Shown here piece by piece: positions 12,851-23,343 of a stretch of 64,000 nucleotides of DNA. This stretch comes from Cunninghamia lanceolata (Eukaryota; Streptophyta; Pinopsida; Cupressales; Cupressaceae): the NCBI GenBank assembly GCA_027924645.1, contig BSBN01000494.1, positions 816,001 to 880,000 on the forward strand. Direction: 5' to 3'. The number at the start of each line of letters is the position of its first letter. The first letter of the stretch is position 1. Made by a program: the position numbers and the translations under genes. Under the pieces are notes generated by a model. The model searched no databases. It had not been told where the DNA came from and saw only the letters and a list, made by a program, of their open reading frames with translations.

Positions 12851-13285
12851 ATAAGGTTTATCTTTAAAGTTTGGGTGAGGCAATAGTAGAGATGTGGACA
12901 CAACTAATGAATCTGCTATGGCATTAAGATCTCTAGGCATGGCTTTGAAAGAAAAGGCACTGAAATCTTCAATGCAATCCCAAACTCTATTTCTATAATG
13001 TCTCAACCTACCATTTTTCATAGTATATTGATTTCTGACTTGCTTAACAATCAGTTCTCCATCCCCTATAGTCTTTTGCTATTTTATGCCTCTTTCTTTG
13101 GCTAAATTTAGGCCAAGTAGAAGTGCTTTGTATTCTGTAGTATTGTTTGTATTTTTAAATTCCAACTTATAAGCATAAGGGAAAATATAGCCATTCGGGG
13201 AAATCAGAACAACTCTTGCACCAGAACCAGTGCTAGAGCAACTTCCATGAAATTCTAATGTCCATAACTCATCTGTTGCATTAGG
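12850..13285 (-). pseudogene. extra (archaeal-type) RNase H upstream of RT, copy 1
   Basis: RNase H fold motifs in order: ELWTLEF-H-GSCSSTGSGA (family form FDGS; here the first Asp is His), LISPNGYIFPYAY, NNTTEYKALLLGLNLAKERGI (Glu kept), GDGELIVKQV (Asp kept) and LNAIADSLV (last Asp kept). It removes RNA from the RNA-DNA hybrid during reverse transcription. The form matches the aRNH of dual-RNase-H Tat elements. It lies between protease and RT, not after gRNH. A stop (TAG) and a frame break follow LAKERGIK near 13079. Confidence 0.85.
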
Positions 13286-13790
13286 GCTGATCATGCTAGA
13301 ACATTCTTCTTCTGAGGATGCGCACATATAAGTATTTGGACCAGTTTCTACGAATAAAATATCAGCCCTTGGATCCCCTGACTTCAATACTATGAATTTA
13401 GCCTTTGGTTCCGAGTTGAGGCGTACTTTCTTTCCTTCTATAGGTATTATGGAATGAGACCAATCCATTTGTATCTCACCACCCAGGTCTCTACGAAAAC
13501 TTTTGCTCAAAAGCATATAATAACTAGAAGGGATATCAACAACAAGGATGGTTAACTTCAATCCTTTCTTAGGAAAGATGGCCAGAGCAACTTGAGCATC
13601 CTTTATTTGCCCTGAGATTGGGACTTGAGAACCATCCATAGAAAAACATTTGCCATGAGAGGGGGCATAAGATAATCCTAGGGCTCTAGCCACTTGAGCG
13701 GGCATTACATTATCAGAAGCACCAAAATCAATGATACAATTACTTAATCTAAGACCAGTTATGAAAAGAGAAACATAAAATGGCTCTGGT
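13285..13790 (-). pseudogene. aspartic protease, copy 1
   Basis: The active-site region reads CIIDFGASDNVMPAQVARALGL, the plant gypsy form of D-S/T-G-A. It is followed by FSMDGSQVPI, LTILVVDIPSSYYMLLSKSF and DLGGEIQMDW. It would cleave the Gag-Pol polyprotein. It is in the same frame as the following aRNH over the 208 codons from 13705 to 13079. Confidence 0.75.
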
Positions 13791-15500
13791 TAGAAAAAGG
13801 GTTTTTTTGACCTGGGTCTGTTTCGTGTGAATTTGAGCAAACTTGCTCATCGACAGGTGTACTAGACACTTGAGAACTACTCTGGGATGGAGAAGGTTCT
13901 TGTTTGATATATTTCACTAACTGATCTAACTCATATGGTTTAAGTCTAAGATATTCCGCTTGGGAAATTTGAATCTTAGTGTTTTTACATGATTCAATTA
14001 TATCAAATGAATTATCAACTAGAGTATCAGGAGAAGGAACACATGGTACCTCATTAGATGTATTCTTGGACGTAGCATTTTTAGGTTTCTTGGAGCTAGA
14101 AGCAACTTGTCTAGACATAATATATTTTGGAGTAAAAGGTGAACTACTTGCTTGCCCCTTAGGATCTGTTCCTTTTTGGGCATGCTGACCTCTTGTAAAA
14201 ACTGCACAATTTGGATCAATTTTTGTATAGACATCTTCTCTAGTCTCAGTGTCTGACTCATACTCAAAGAAGTTTACACTGGCATCATGAGACTGGACAG
14301 GTTCTTCTAGATATGGTACTTCATTGTGCTCATTGGTAGAGAGCATTTGCATAAACCGAACCATCTCAAGACAAGTGGACCCATCATGGTCTGAAGTCAA
14401 ATGAAAATTACACATCATATTACCTTTACTGGTAGAAGGATCATTCTCAATAGCAAACCTCTGTGTTGGTCTAGTCAAAGGTAAAGTTTTATTATAACCA
14501 GCTAGAGGAACATAATCTTTCCTTGGTATATCTTGATATTGTCCCTTTGGCATTTGCCTATTTAAGGTAATTATATCATTGGCCAACCTTTGTATAATTG
14601 GATCAGTAGAATTTACAATGGAGGGCTTGCTAGTATGCAACTCCTTTTTCCACTTCCCGGCTATGATTAAATCATCTTCTATTGACATGGCTCTTTCTTG
14701 AGCTGCATTCACATCAGCTGCTCCTTCTGTTTTAATACTAAAATTGACGTCTGGAGGAAGGGTATTAATGAAGAAACATTTTAATAGTTCATCTTTAGGT
14801 CTCATATTTTCAGGTATTCTGTTGTACAACTTATTGAATTTGGCAACAAATTCTTTCATCAGCTCATGTATCTCTTTTTTCATTGTAGCCAATTGAGTAA
14901 CAAGAGTTTTTTCATTCTCAGTAGTTTTAAACCTGCTTTCAAACTTTGTTTTAAAAATATTCTAGCCATTGATGGAGCCATTAGGAAGGTGATAGAACCA
15001 ATCAGGAGCAGCATCAATTAGGGATTCTACAAAACGTCTTACATCAACATCTTCATGTTGTACAACAAGAATAGAAGAGGCGGCAAAAAAGGCTTGCATA
15101 TGTTCTTCTGGGGTTACTTTCCCATCTCCTCTAAATTTGGGTATGAAATTTCCTGAACCTTTAGGTAGATCATGTAATTGAGCCCCCGAGATTGAGTGGA
15201 CCTATAGTAGCTCCCCATGGAATAGGCGGAGGTTGGGCCATAATTTGAGGATTAGGAATAGGAAAGTTTACTTGTAAAGGGAGGACAATTCTATGCAAAA
15301 GAAGTGCCTAACAAGATGTGGCCGAGGTGTTGGTAGGGCTTTGATTAGGAGGAGGGTATGGAGCTCTACTGATAGACTTAGACTTAACCTTTCGATTAAG
15401 TGGGAAAGAAGAGAACTTACTAGCTTCTAACAATGCAAAATATTTGTCCCAAACTCCTTTTTTTCTATCTCCCCTTGTATACCTTTTTGAAGCCAAATTT
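13759..15500 (-). pseudogene. gag, copy 1
   Basis: Capsid part: MAQPPPIPWGATIGPLN, KFRGDGKVTPEEHMQAFF and DWFYHLPNGSING, then ELMKEFVAKFNKLYNRIPENMRP, matching Tat-type Gag. A zinc knuckle of the form C-x2-H-x4-H-x4-C (CNFHLTSDHDGSTC) follows near 14400. A Ser/Pro-rich spacer leads to protease. The start is unclear: the first in-frame ATG is at 15241, but an open frame without ATG reaches upstream to about 15500. A frame break lies near 15190. The frame is open for 377 codons from 14892 to 13759. Confidence 0.85.
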
Positions 15501-15937
15501 AAACAATGAAACTTAAGATTATAGAGTCTCCAACTTACTTATTGATTAGCTTGTGGAAGGTTTTTTTGATTGTTCAACTGGTTTCTTTGGTCGGCCGCTT
15601 GATTTTTGTGCCTATTATTGGGAAGTGCTTGGATAGGAAAATTTCTTTCTCTTCGTGGCATAGGTACTATAGCTTCAACAAAAATGATTTCTTGGGCATT
15701 CTCAAAACACCTAGCATTGTCCCTTATAATTTCACCAACTTCTTCTTCTTCTTCCAGTACCTCATTAACTTGATGATATTGCAGGATGGTTCTTCTGTGT
15801 TGCCAGACAAGTAATCTCAGGCCAGTAACAATATTTTCCTAATCACTTGCAAGACAATCCACGTTAGGTTGAAGGATGGAAGTGTTATGCCTCTAAAGAA
15901 CCATTAAAGCAACTCAGAACACATATCTGACAAAGTC

Positions 15938-15955
15938 TCCCTAGTAGAGTCGCCA
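15938..15955 (-). other. primer binding site, copy 1
   Basis: In the sense direction TGGCGACTCTACTAGGGA begins 6 nt after the end of LTR2. The leading TGG pairs with the CCA tail of a tRNA. I do not assign the tRNA. The same site precedes LTR3 (as TGGCAACTCTACTAGGGA) and, mutated, LTR4. Confidence 0.75.
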
Positions 15956-15961
15956 AAAAAT

Positions 15962-16697
15962 TGTTGGTTTATAGATTTGTCATTCAACTCTATATTCTCT
16001 CACCCAAACAATGACAAATGTAACCACAACTAAGTCAGTTACAATGATGTTTTATAACTAACTCTCTACTTATTTTACAAGGTGGCAGCTACCTTCGAAT
16101 GATAAACAATGAATTGAATCCTATGTTGCTTTTAACTAGAAAGCAAGAAAAGGTGATGCTTTTAACCAGAAAACTTTGAAAGGAAATTTCACACTCACAA
16201 ATAAATTTAAATAATTATAACAAGCTCAAAGGCTTTAGACATTAGGTCAAATAAAGAATTTAAATTCTCATCACCATGACATATTTATTCAAAGATAGAC
16301 ATCCACATCGATAAGATCACCAACTGAAACTTCCAATATAAAGAAAGAAAACCATCGATATAACATTCAACAGAAGAAGAATGATGATCCAAAACACCAG
16401 AACACAAAGACTATATATTCTTGAACCATTCAATAGTATGTCTTTTCTATATTGAAAGAGATAGAAATTGAAACAAGTATCAGAGATATCTAACTTAATT
16501 GAGAAAATCAAAGTTTGCCCAAAAAGAAAGATCCATACTATATCGCCTACAACATATTTATAAGTTTCACATAATAACTGTCTTTTTAGAAAGAATGGTT
16601 TCTTGGGGACAACCGTTTTAAAATAATAACCAAGTCTTTAAAAGTTTCTAGAGCCAAATAACAAGAAATGCATAAAGAAATGAAACTTAATTCGCCA
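15962..16697 (-). repeat. LTR2 of family A (shared by copies 1 and 2)
   Basis: 736 bp, same ends as LTR1 (TGTTGG at the left, TTCGCCA at the right). It serves as 5' LTR for copy 1, whose PBS lies to its left, and as 3' LTR for copy 2, whose PPT lies to its right. Over its first 155 bp I count 8 differences from LTR3. Confidence 0.9.
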
Positions 16698-19474
16698 CCC
16701 CCTCGCCTTCTTTGGGGTCTTCAATGCTTTCCATGGTTGATCTTCCACCATATTTTCCCACACCTTGATCTTCAGTTTGTACTCCTGGTACTTAGTTATA
16801 ATAACAGTAATTCCTTTGCTCCTTGGAATAGTAGTGATTAACATTCTGGTTCTAAATTTGGCTAAAGTTTTAGTTATCCCTACTGTAGTTTCTTGAATTA
16901 TTTCATCTCTATTCCTAAAACCATTAAGGTAGACTTGTATCAAGCCTATTTTACCTAGAGATTCTCCAGAAACAGCGTCAGGATCAACGAGTTTATTACA
17001 GAGCAGCTCCTTGGCCTCCTTACAGATTTATTTAGGATCACGTAAATTCTCCCCAAATTCATCCAGAATGTTCACCTCTAGTGTATGACAGTCCCTTTGA
17101 ATATAGATCTTTAAATCCAGCTACTCTTGTAAAGCCTTGTTAATTTGATCAATAAGGTTATCATACATATTCAGTTTCCTGTCCAATTAATCAGCCCAGG
17201 AGGGGTCAATATCATGAGGATCATTAGCCAAATTTTCCCTCATGAGCATCATAGAGTCTAAGGCTATCAGCTCAACAATTTCCTTTGAGAGCACATAGGT
17301 GCTACCTTGATCCTTTCTTATCTGCTAAAGCTCACTGATCAACTCTTTTCTTTTGTTATGTATTTGAGAATAATTTTGTGTCATCGTAGTCAAGAAAAAT
17401 AACATATCACAAGATAGCTTTTCAACCCATTCAATAATAGCTTTAGCAAAATTTTGATTCTTTTTAATCTATTGAATAGTGTTGGCATCAATTCCAACAA
17501 CTTATGAGCTAGATGCCTCTTGTGATGAAGGTGTTACCATGGATTGAATGAAGCTACTTAAAGACAAAACCTGAGATTGAAGCTTTATACTCTGTTTTCT
17601 TTCCTCCTTAGCTCTTTTAATTAGGGCATTCATAGAAAAATTTGCATGGTATGATTCCCCTTCAAGAGTGGAAGGGCCCAAGTCAATGTGGCTTGTCTTA
17701 TAGTCAGCTTCAGTTATGTAATTTTCATCCAAGTCCTTTATCAGGCCAGCAATTTCCAACACCTGGTGACCAGAAGTGGCATCATTTACCATTCTTGACA
17801 TCCTCCTTACTTTCTTAGGCTTTGAATTACCTTACAAGAGCATAGCGACTGTATCTATCTCCTTCACTACATTTTTCCTCTTTTTCTCTACCATCTTTTT
17901 CAGCCAACTGGGAGAAGAAGACACAACACTTGTATCCACATTGCTAGACACAACCTTATTTTGATTTTCAATTTAAATAGGAGTAGGTACCTCCTCATCG
18001 GCAGGAGAAGAGGGAATTTCAAAGAAGGTGGGAAAATAACCATCATTAACAATTTGTTCAAAAATAGGGTCAGGATTCACAAGCACTGTTTTAACCTGAA
18101 CATTTTTCTTTCCTACTACAGATAAGGGAAGACTGTCAGACTCATAGGTTGATTTTAACTTGAGGGCATCATCAGGCCTCCTACTATCACATCCTAATTG
18201 TGAAGTTGAAATAGATTGTGATGCATCATATCTTCCTAAAGAGCTTTGTGTAGTAGAACTTTGTACAGTCTTTGGCCCAGTGGCTCTTGAGGTTCTCTAT
18301 TCATGAGTTGAACCAGCGTGTCCACATTAGTTTCCAGCTAACCAATTCTCTGTTCTTTTAATCACGACAGTAGAGCGAACTCTTAGTATATCCTCTTTTT
18401 CTGATATTCTAATATTTGACATTCACGACAGCCATCTATTTACAAACTTCTAAGAAGATCATATAATCATTAGCATACCAAGGTAACTTGGTCGGCGCCA
18501 ATTCATAACCTCCTAATCTTAGGTAGGTGAATCTATCAAACTGGATATAAAAGCTTCCAAATTGCATAATCAAAGAAGTAGCATTAGGAGAAACTCTCAA
18601 TTCTGGATTACCATTCAACTTCCTTACCAAAAACATAAAAAAAGCATCATTAACTTGACAATAGTCTTTCATTCCAACATCTTTTGTGAGTTGAGGAAAA
18701 TAAGCATACATTGGTGTGTCTGGGGTTAAAGACCCATGTGGCCTTAACCCATCCCAGACAACCTCTCAACTAGCTAGAATGTATATCAAATATGAGCACA
18801 TGTGAAATGCAGAAGTCTCATGAAATATAGCCAATTGTTTATTTAGATGATAACTTATCATTTCTATCGAGTTAATAAACTGACCCTCACTGCATATTAA
18901 CAAAATGAAGCGACACATCCAAAACTCAAAAGAGCCTGCATCTTCACTACCAACAATTTGATGTAACAAGGTAATAATGTCTGAGATTTCATCTCTAAAG
19001 TGAGCTCTTTTAAGTGTAGAGGGTAATTGTGACTTACCTCATTTCTTAGACTTCAGCAGTTTCGAGCAATAGCATTCTTGCACCAGTCCTCGTTCTCTTT
19101 GAAAAATTATGTGGTAATAGCTACAGACATGTCTTCAAATTTCTCCGTTCCCAGAATTCTCAGTGCCCAAGAGATGGCTTCTGAATCAATCTTCGCAATC
19201 ACCAACCTGTCTTTTATTTTTATCTTGTGATTCTTAGGTTAGTAGCTTTCCACACATGCAATAACCAATTCTACACACTGCACAGAGTTGGAAAACTAGC
19301 GGCTTGTGCTAAGCTGCTTTGTAGAATTTTCTCCGCAAAGGGTGACCTATCTTCCTACTACAGACGGGACCAAAATTCTGCTAAGTCAATATGCCCAAGC
19401 TCTATGTCCTTCACATTGGGCCAGCTATTTTCAATATCAGAGTGAGGAGGTGCACCTTGAAATTTGAATTTCAT
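16687..19474 (-). pseudogene. accessory 3' ORF of family A, copy 2
   Basis: Same ATG (MKFKFQGAP) and same TAA inside the LTR as copy 1. About 389 bp present in copy 1 (7509-7897) are missing at about 18385, removing the segment with FYGSGSYEHHSSLEDFWE. Numerous stops are present. The stretch from 17801 to 17502 stays open and shows the linker and coiled-coil-like KRAKEERKQS. Function unknown, as for copy 1. Confidence 0.65.
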
Positions 19475-20220
19475 TATAGCTACTAAATACTAGGAGCAAT
19501 GATAGAGCACTGTGAAGATAGTAAGGAGAGAAAATAGAACACTTAGAAATTTTTTTTTCCACCAAATGTGAATGATCATGTAGTTATGGCGGTAGGAAGT
19601 GCTTTTAAAGGCTAGGCTGTCGTGGTACAAATTCTGTGCCTTGGAAAAATGACCTATAGATTTGCCCATTTTTAAAAATTCCAAAAGGACATTCACCAGT
19701 TGTATCGTATGTTGCATTAAATGATCATTAATTGCCTTGATATCCGGTTCGTGGCTTAGTTGTCACCAAGTCGTTGGAAATAGAAACTTTAGAACCTTTT
19801 ATCGGAGGTTGTGGAGTTTTGAAAACTGGCAATCAAGCAATATCAAAGGAAAACACATAGATCGCAAGGTGTAATGAAAAGAATGAGAAGTCACGGGATC
19901 AGGGGGTTCTAAAACTTAAGAACCTAGCGACTAGGTTAGGAAATTTAAGAATTTAGTGACTTCAAGAATTTTTCTAAGACAACAAGAGGGAAATACAACA
20001 TTTAGGAATTTTTAGGCAAAATTTTGATGGGCCATAGAAAAATGAATCGCAAGGTAAGCAAATCCTAGAAATGTAGAAAGAAAAAAAGAGGGGGGGGTAA
20101 CAACTGGCTCTGAATGGGGACAAGGACCATAGGGACGCAGAGAATCCAGACAATGGCACGAAGCCTTATTCATTGGGAAAATAGAGGGAAAGAGAACACA
20201 AAAATAAACAGAAACCGAAA
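19475..20220 (-). other. spacer of copy 2, part right of the accessory ORF
   Basis: Matches 8989-9735 of copy 1. No coding is supported. Element B is inserted at its integrase-side end. Confidence 0.6.
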
Positions 20221-20225
20221 GAAAC
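20221..20225. repeat. target site duplication of element B, left
   Basis: GAAAC directly before the TGTAGACACC start of element B. The partner is at 37900-37904. Confidence 0.9.
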
Positions 20226-21104
20226 TGTAGACACCCAAAATTGACTCATTATCAGTAGTATCAAATATCGCATTACCTAGTATCTGCATTTTTCTAACAC
20301 ACTTGAAGCAAAATCCCCTAGCCATCTTAGCCCCTTATTTCTTCTATTAATTAAATAAATTTATATTTATTTAATTAATTCATTAGTTATTTCTTCTATT
20401 TCTCTAAGCCATAATTAAATAATATTTAATTATTTAATTATCTCTATTTCCATCTATTTTAATTAAATAAATTTTATTTATTTAATTAAAATTCCTTTTA
20501 CAAATCCCACTTCCCAATTAATTAAATACTTTTATTTAATTAATTTCTCTTATCATTTAACATAGCCCATTTGAGCCTCTTTCATTTAAAAACATAAGTG
20601 GTACTACAACTTTTATTCAATATCTTTCACATGTAGTACTTTTTATGTACACGGTTACACATAAGCCTTATCCTCCCTCCACTTGTCATCTTCACATTAA
20701 CCTATGCCTATCAATTTATCTTAGCCATTCACATAGCCACCAAATCTCCACCGTTGATTGATTTTGGTTGAGTTCTATATAAACACCCCTTCCATTCCAT
20801 ACTACATCTAAGCAAGCACTCTCATAGAGTCTACATTATCATCTTGAGCACTTGAGAATTTTTAGCATCCATTGAGCTTATTATCATTATCATTATCATC
20901 CATCCATCATAGCAGCTTTGATCTTCATAATTGTTCATTGTTGAAGAAGCAATCCACATCTCCTACAATTAATCATACAATCTAGGTGACATTGTCCTTG
21001 AATTGCACGCTTTTGATTTCATTTGGATTTGATTCTTTGATGATGGTAGGATTAGGGTTTCATTGTTATGTTTGATCTCACTGACCTGATTTTTACCTAT
21101 CACA
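20226..21104 (+). repeat. 5' LTR of element B
   Basis: 879 bp from TGTAGACACCC to CCTATCACA. It contains AT-rich, palindrome-like runs built from TTAATTAAATAAA at about 20345-20550. It also has a good TATA box, CTATATAAAC near 20775, about 330 bp before its end, so the transcript probably starts near 20805. The 3' LTR is the same except for the solo LTR insertion and a loss of about 32 bp. Confidence 0.92.
20773..20784 (+). promoter_or_regulatory. TATA box of element B
   Basis: TTCTATATAAAC, followed by a C-rich run. The same block is kept in the 3' LTR at about 37568-37579. This fits an RNA polymerase II core promoter in the LTR. Confidence 0.6.
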
Positions 21105-21107
21105 TTT

Positions 21108-21125
21108 TGGCATGCCCGGTGGGAC
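21108..21125 (+). other. primer binding site of element B
   Basis: TGGCATGCCCGGTGGGAC starts 3 nt after the LTR end. The TGG start and position fit a tRNA primer site. The tRNA is not assigned. Confidence 0.75.
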
Positions 21126-23343
21126 ATATGTCCTTGATTAACTTTTTTATTTGAAGTTGTTTTTGTGAAGATTAGATTTTTTGAGTGCTTACGGCAAGCT
21201 TCAGTCGCTTCTAAGCGAAAACCAATCGCTGTCTGATTATACGCATTGTTTTTAAGCTGAAAGCAGCTGCTTACAACATCTTCTAGATTGCTTGCTAGCC
21301 AACAGTGGTTGCTTATTATATTTTTTACATCACTTATACACTAACAGTGATCTCTTATGTTCTTATTTGCATCGCTTTTAATCTGATAGTGATCACTTTT
21401 ATCCATCTGGATCGCTTTCTGTGAAACTAGGTTTGTTGTTTTATATTGTTCTTTTGCAGATCTAAGTCGATTATGGCCTATAATCTGTTGCCTATTGCCT
21501 TTTCACATCGCTTGTGAGCTTTATCCATTCACATATGGATTTACTAGCGTCACTTCTGATTTGTGACATTTTGCCTGCCGTAGAATACAGATCGCTTTTG
21601 ATCAATAGTTGATCACCTCTAGTAACTGTGTCGCTTTCAGTCTTTATCATTTACAGTTTGGTTTCTTGGCTACTAATTGGGTATTTGCGCAGAATCTTAT
21701 CGATTGTCCAAGAAAAGGAGGATATCAAACTACCAACATATCTATTGCAGCTCCGATCGGTCCAAGACTTGTGATTTTTCACTAATTTAGGAACATTTGG
21801 GCTTGGTGCTTAAAAAGATTCGTTGCTTGCTCCGTGTTTGATTTATCTTTCTTGATTTCTTGAATGTGTATGTTTGTAACCCAAATTTAATAGCAAAAGT
21901 ATCCTCTCCCCTTTCCTATCAAAAGGATCTTGGGTGTATGAGAACTTGTTATTATCTTTAGAGGGCCTGCCTTCCCAGTGTGAGAAAGGGTACGACCCAA
22001 GTAGTAACAGGCTAAAGCCAAGTCCTTCTGAACCACTATTTAAGAAAAGTGTTTGTGTCGAAAGCCACAAACAAGGGGTGTTGTTGTGTTATACCGACAA
22101 CCAACCTCCCCCAAAACCCTCCAAGGCATAACCCTTGAAGGCTGGGAGACTCCATAATAGAGAGTAGCGCTTCAACATGTATAGCCACTCGAATGGATGC
22201 CCTTATTAGCAACTTTGTGTAGTAGCCAAAAACCCTTTATTTGTTGACGCAAAGGTGGGACTTTTGAAGCCACCCCAATTCATGTGGTTCTTAGTAGAGA
22301 TATCAGGGACAATCCTAAGGTTCGGTGGGGGGACGAGCCTTGGGAAACTTGGATCTTGGTATGCGTGAGAAGTGTGCTGTGGAGAGGAGCTAGTGCTACC
22401 AAGATCCTGAAGCTATCCACTTTGAATAGGCATGGCTAGGGGACTCAACAAATACAGTCCTTTCCAACCTAGGTTGTACAAGTTTGTGATTTGTTGTGAG
22501 TGTGAGTGACTGAAATTACTATTTTCTTCTCAAAAACATCATTCCAACTACATCCTCTGACAAACATAGACCACTTTTGAGCCTAAACTGTCTGCTTATA
22601 GACAACCAGATCACTTTTGAATAGCAGTTGGTCACCTTATACCCAAACCAGATCACTTTTGAACAGTCGTTGGTCAGCTTTTGCCTAAACCGCATCACCT
22701 TTAACCAACAGAAAATTGCTTTTGATCCAAAACTACACACCTCTGCAAAACTAGCTCGCCTCTGGTAAATACTATCTTCTGTTACCTGAACTAAAACCAA
22801 ATCGCTTTTGAGCTATCATTACCTACTTTTGACCTTTTTGGACTTGCATTTGAGCTATTATCTATCACCTCTGGCTAAACAACAACAAATCTTAGCAGCT
22901 TAGCCAAATCAGCTACATTTTTAGATTGCTTAGCTTCAAAACTAGCTTTTAGACTTGCCTCTAATCATTTACAGATACCTGAACTTTGTCTCCAACCTTG
23001 AGCATATCAAATGCTTAGACTTTGTGCACTTTCCATCCTTTTGAGACCCCAAAACAGCAACATCAAACATCAACCAACCCATCCAACAACAACAAAACAT
23101 CACCTTTGGCTTTACTTAGCCTAAACAACATTAGCAAAATAGTAACATCAACCAGCTTTTCCCTTGAGTGTGTGAGCTATCCTATAGGGAAGTTTAACCA
23201 AACAACCAAGCAACCAAACAACCAAGCAACCAAGCAACCAAGCAACTAGCAACCAAGCAACCAAGCAAACAAGCAATCAATCAACCATCACCTTTTGGGT
23301 CTTAACCTTAACAAGCCAAGTCCAACTTTTAACATCAACCATC
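21126..23343 (+). other. long leader of element B with degenerate repeats
   Basis: 2.2 kb between PBS and gag without a supported gene. Two blocks (about 21180-21680 and 22550-22870) are rich in a loose unit containing ATCGCTTTTGATC or GATCACTTTTGA and then TTGGTCACC or TTGATCACC, spaced roughly 40-50 bp. The middle (about 21700-22500) lacks it. Long leaders, sometimes with an extra ORF, are known in Tat/Ogre elements. No such ORF is seen here. Confidence 0.6.
23196..23280 (+). repeat. AACCAAGC microsatellite-like repeat
   Basis: About ten imperfect copies of AACCAAGC/AACCAAAC directly upstream of the gag ATG of element B. No function is inferred. Confidence 0.85.

Larger units (their letters stand above)
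5086..16697 (-). mobile_element. Ty3/gypsy Tat-like element A, copy 1
   Basis: Leftmost unit of the tandem array, transcribed right to left. From LTR2 (its 5' LTR) to LTR1 (its 3' LTR) it holds PBS, gag, protease, aRNH, RT, gRNH, integrase, spacer, accessory ORF and PPT. The body is 10,140 bp, the longest of the three complete bodies. It has the full accessory ORF region that copies 2 and 3 have partly lost. Coding is broken by stops and frameshifts, so the copy is dead. The integrase Asp in ITDNAS is still present here but is Asn in copies 2 and 3. The left end is flanked by ATGTC; no matching duplication can be sought because the other end of the array is truncated. Confidence 0.9.
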
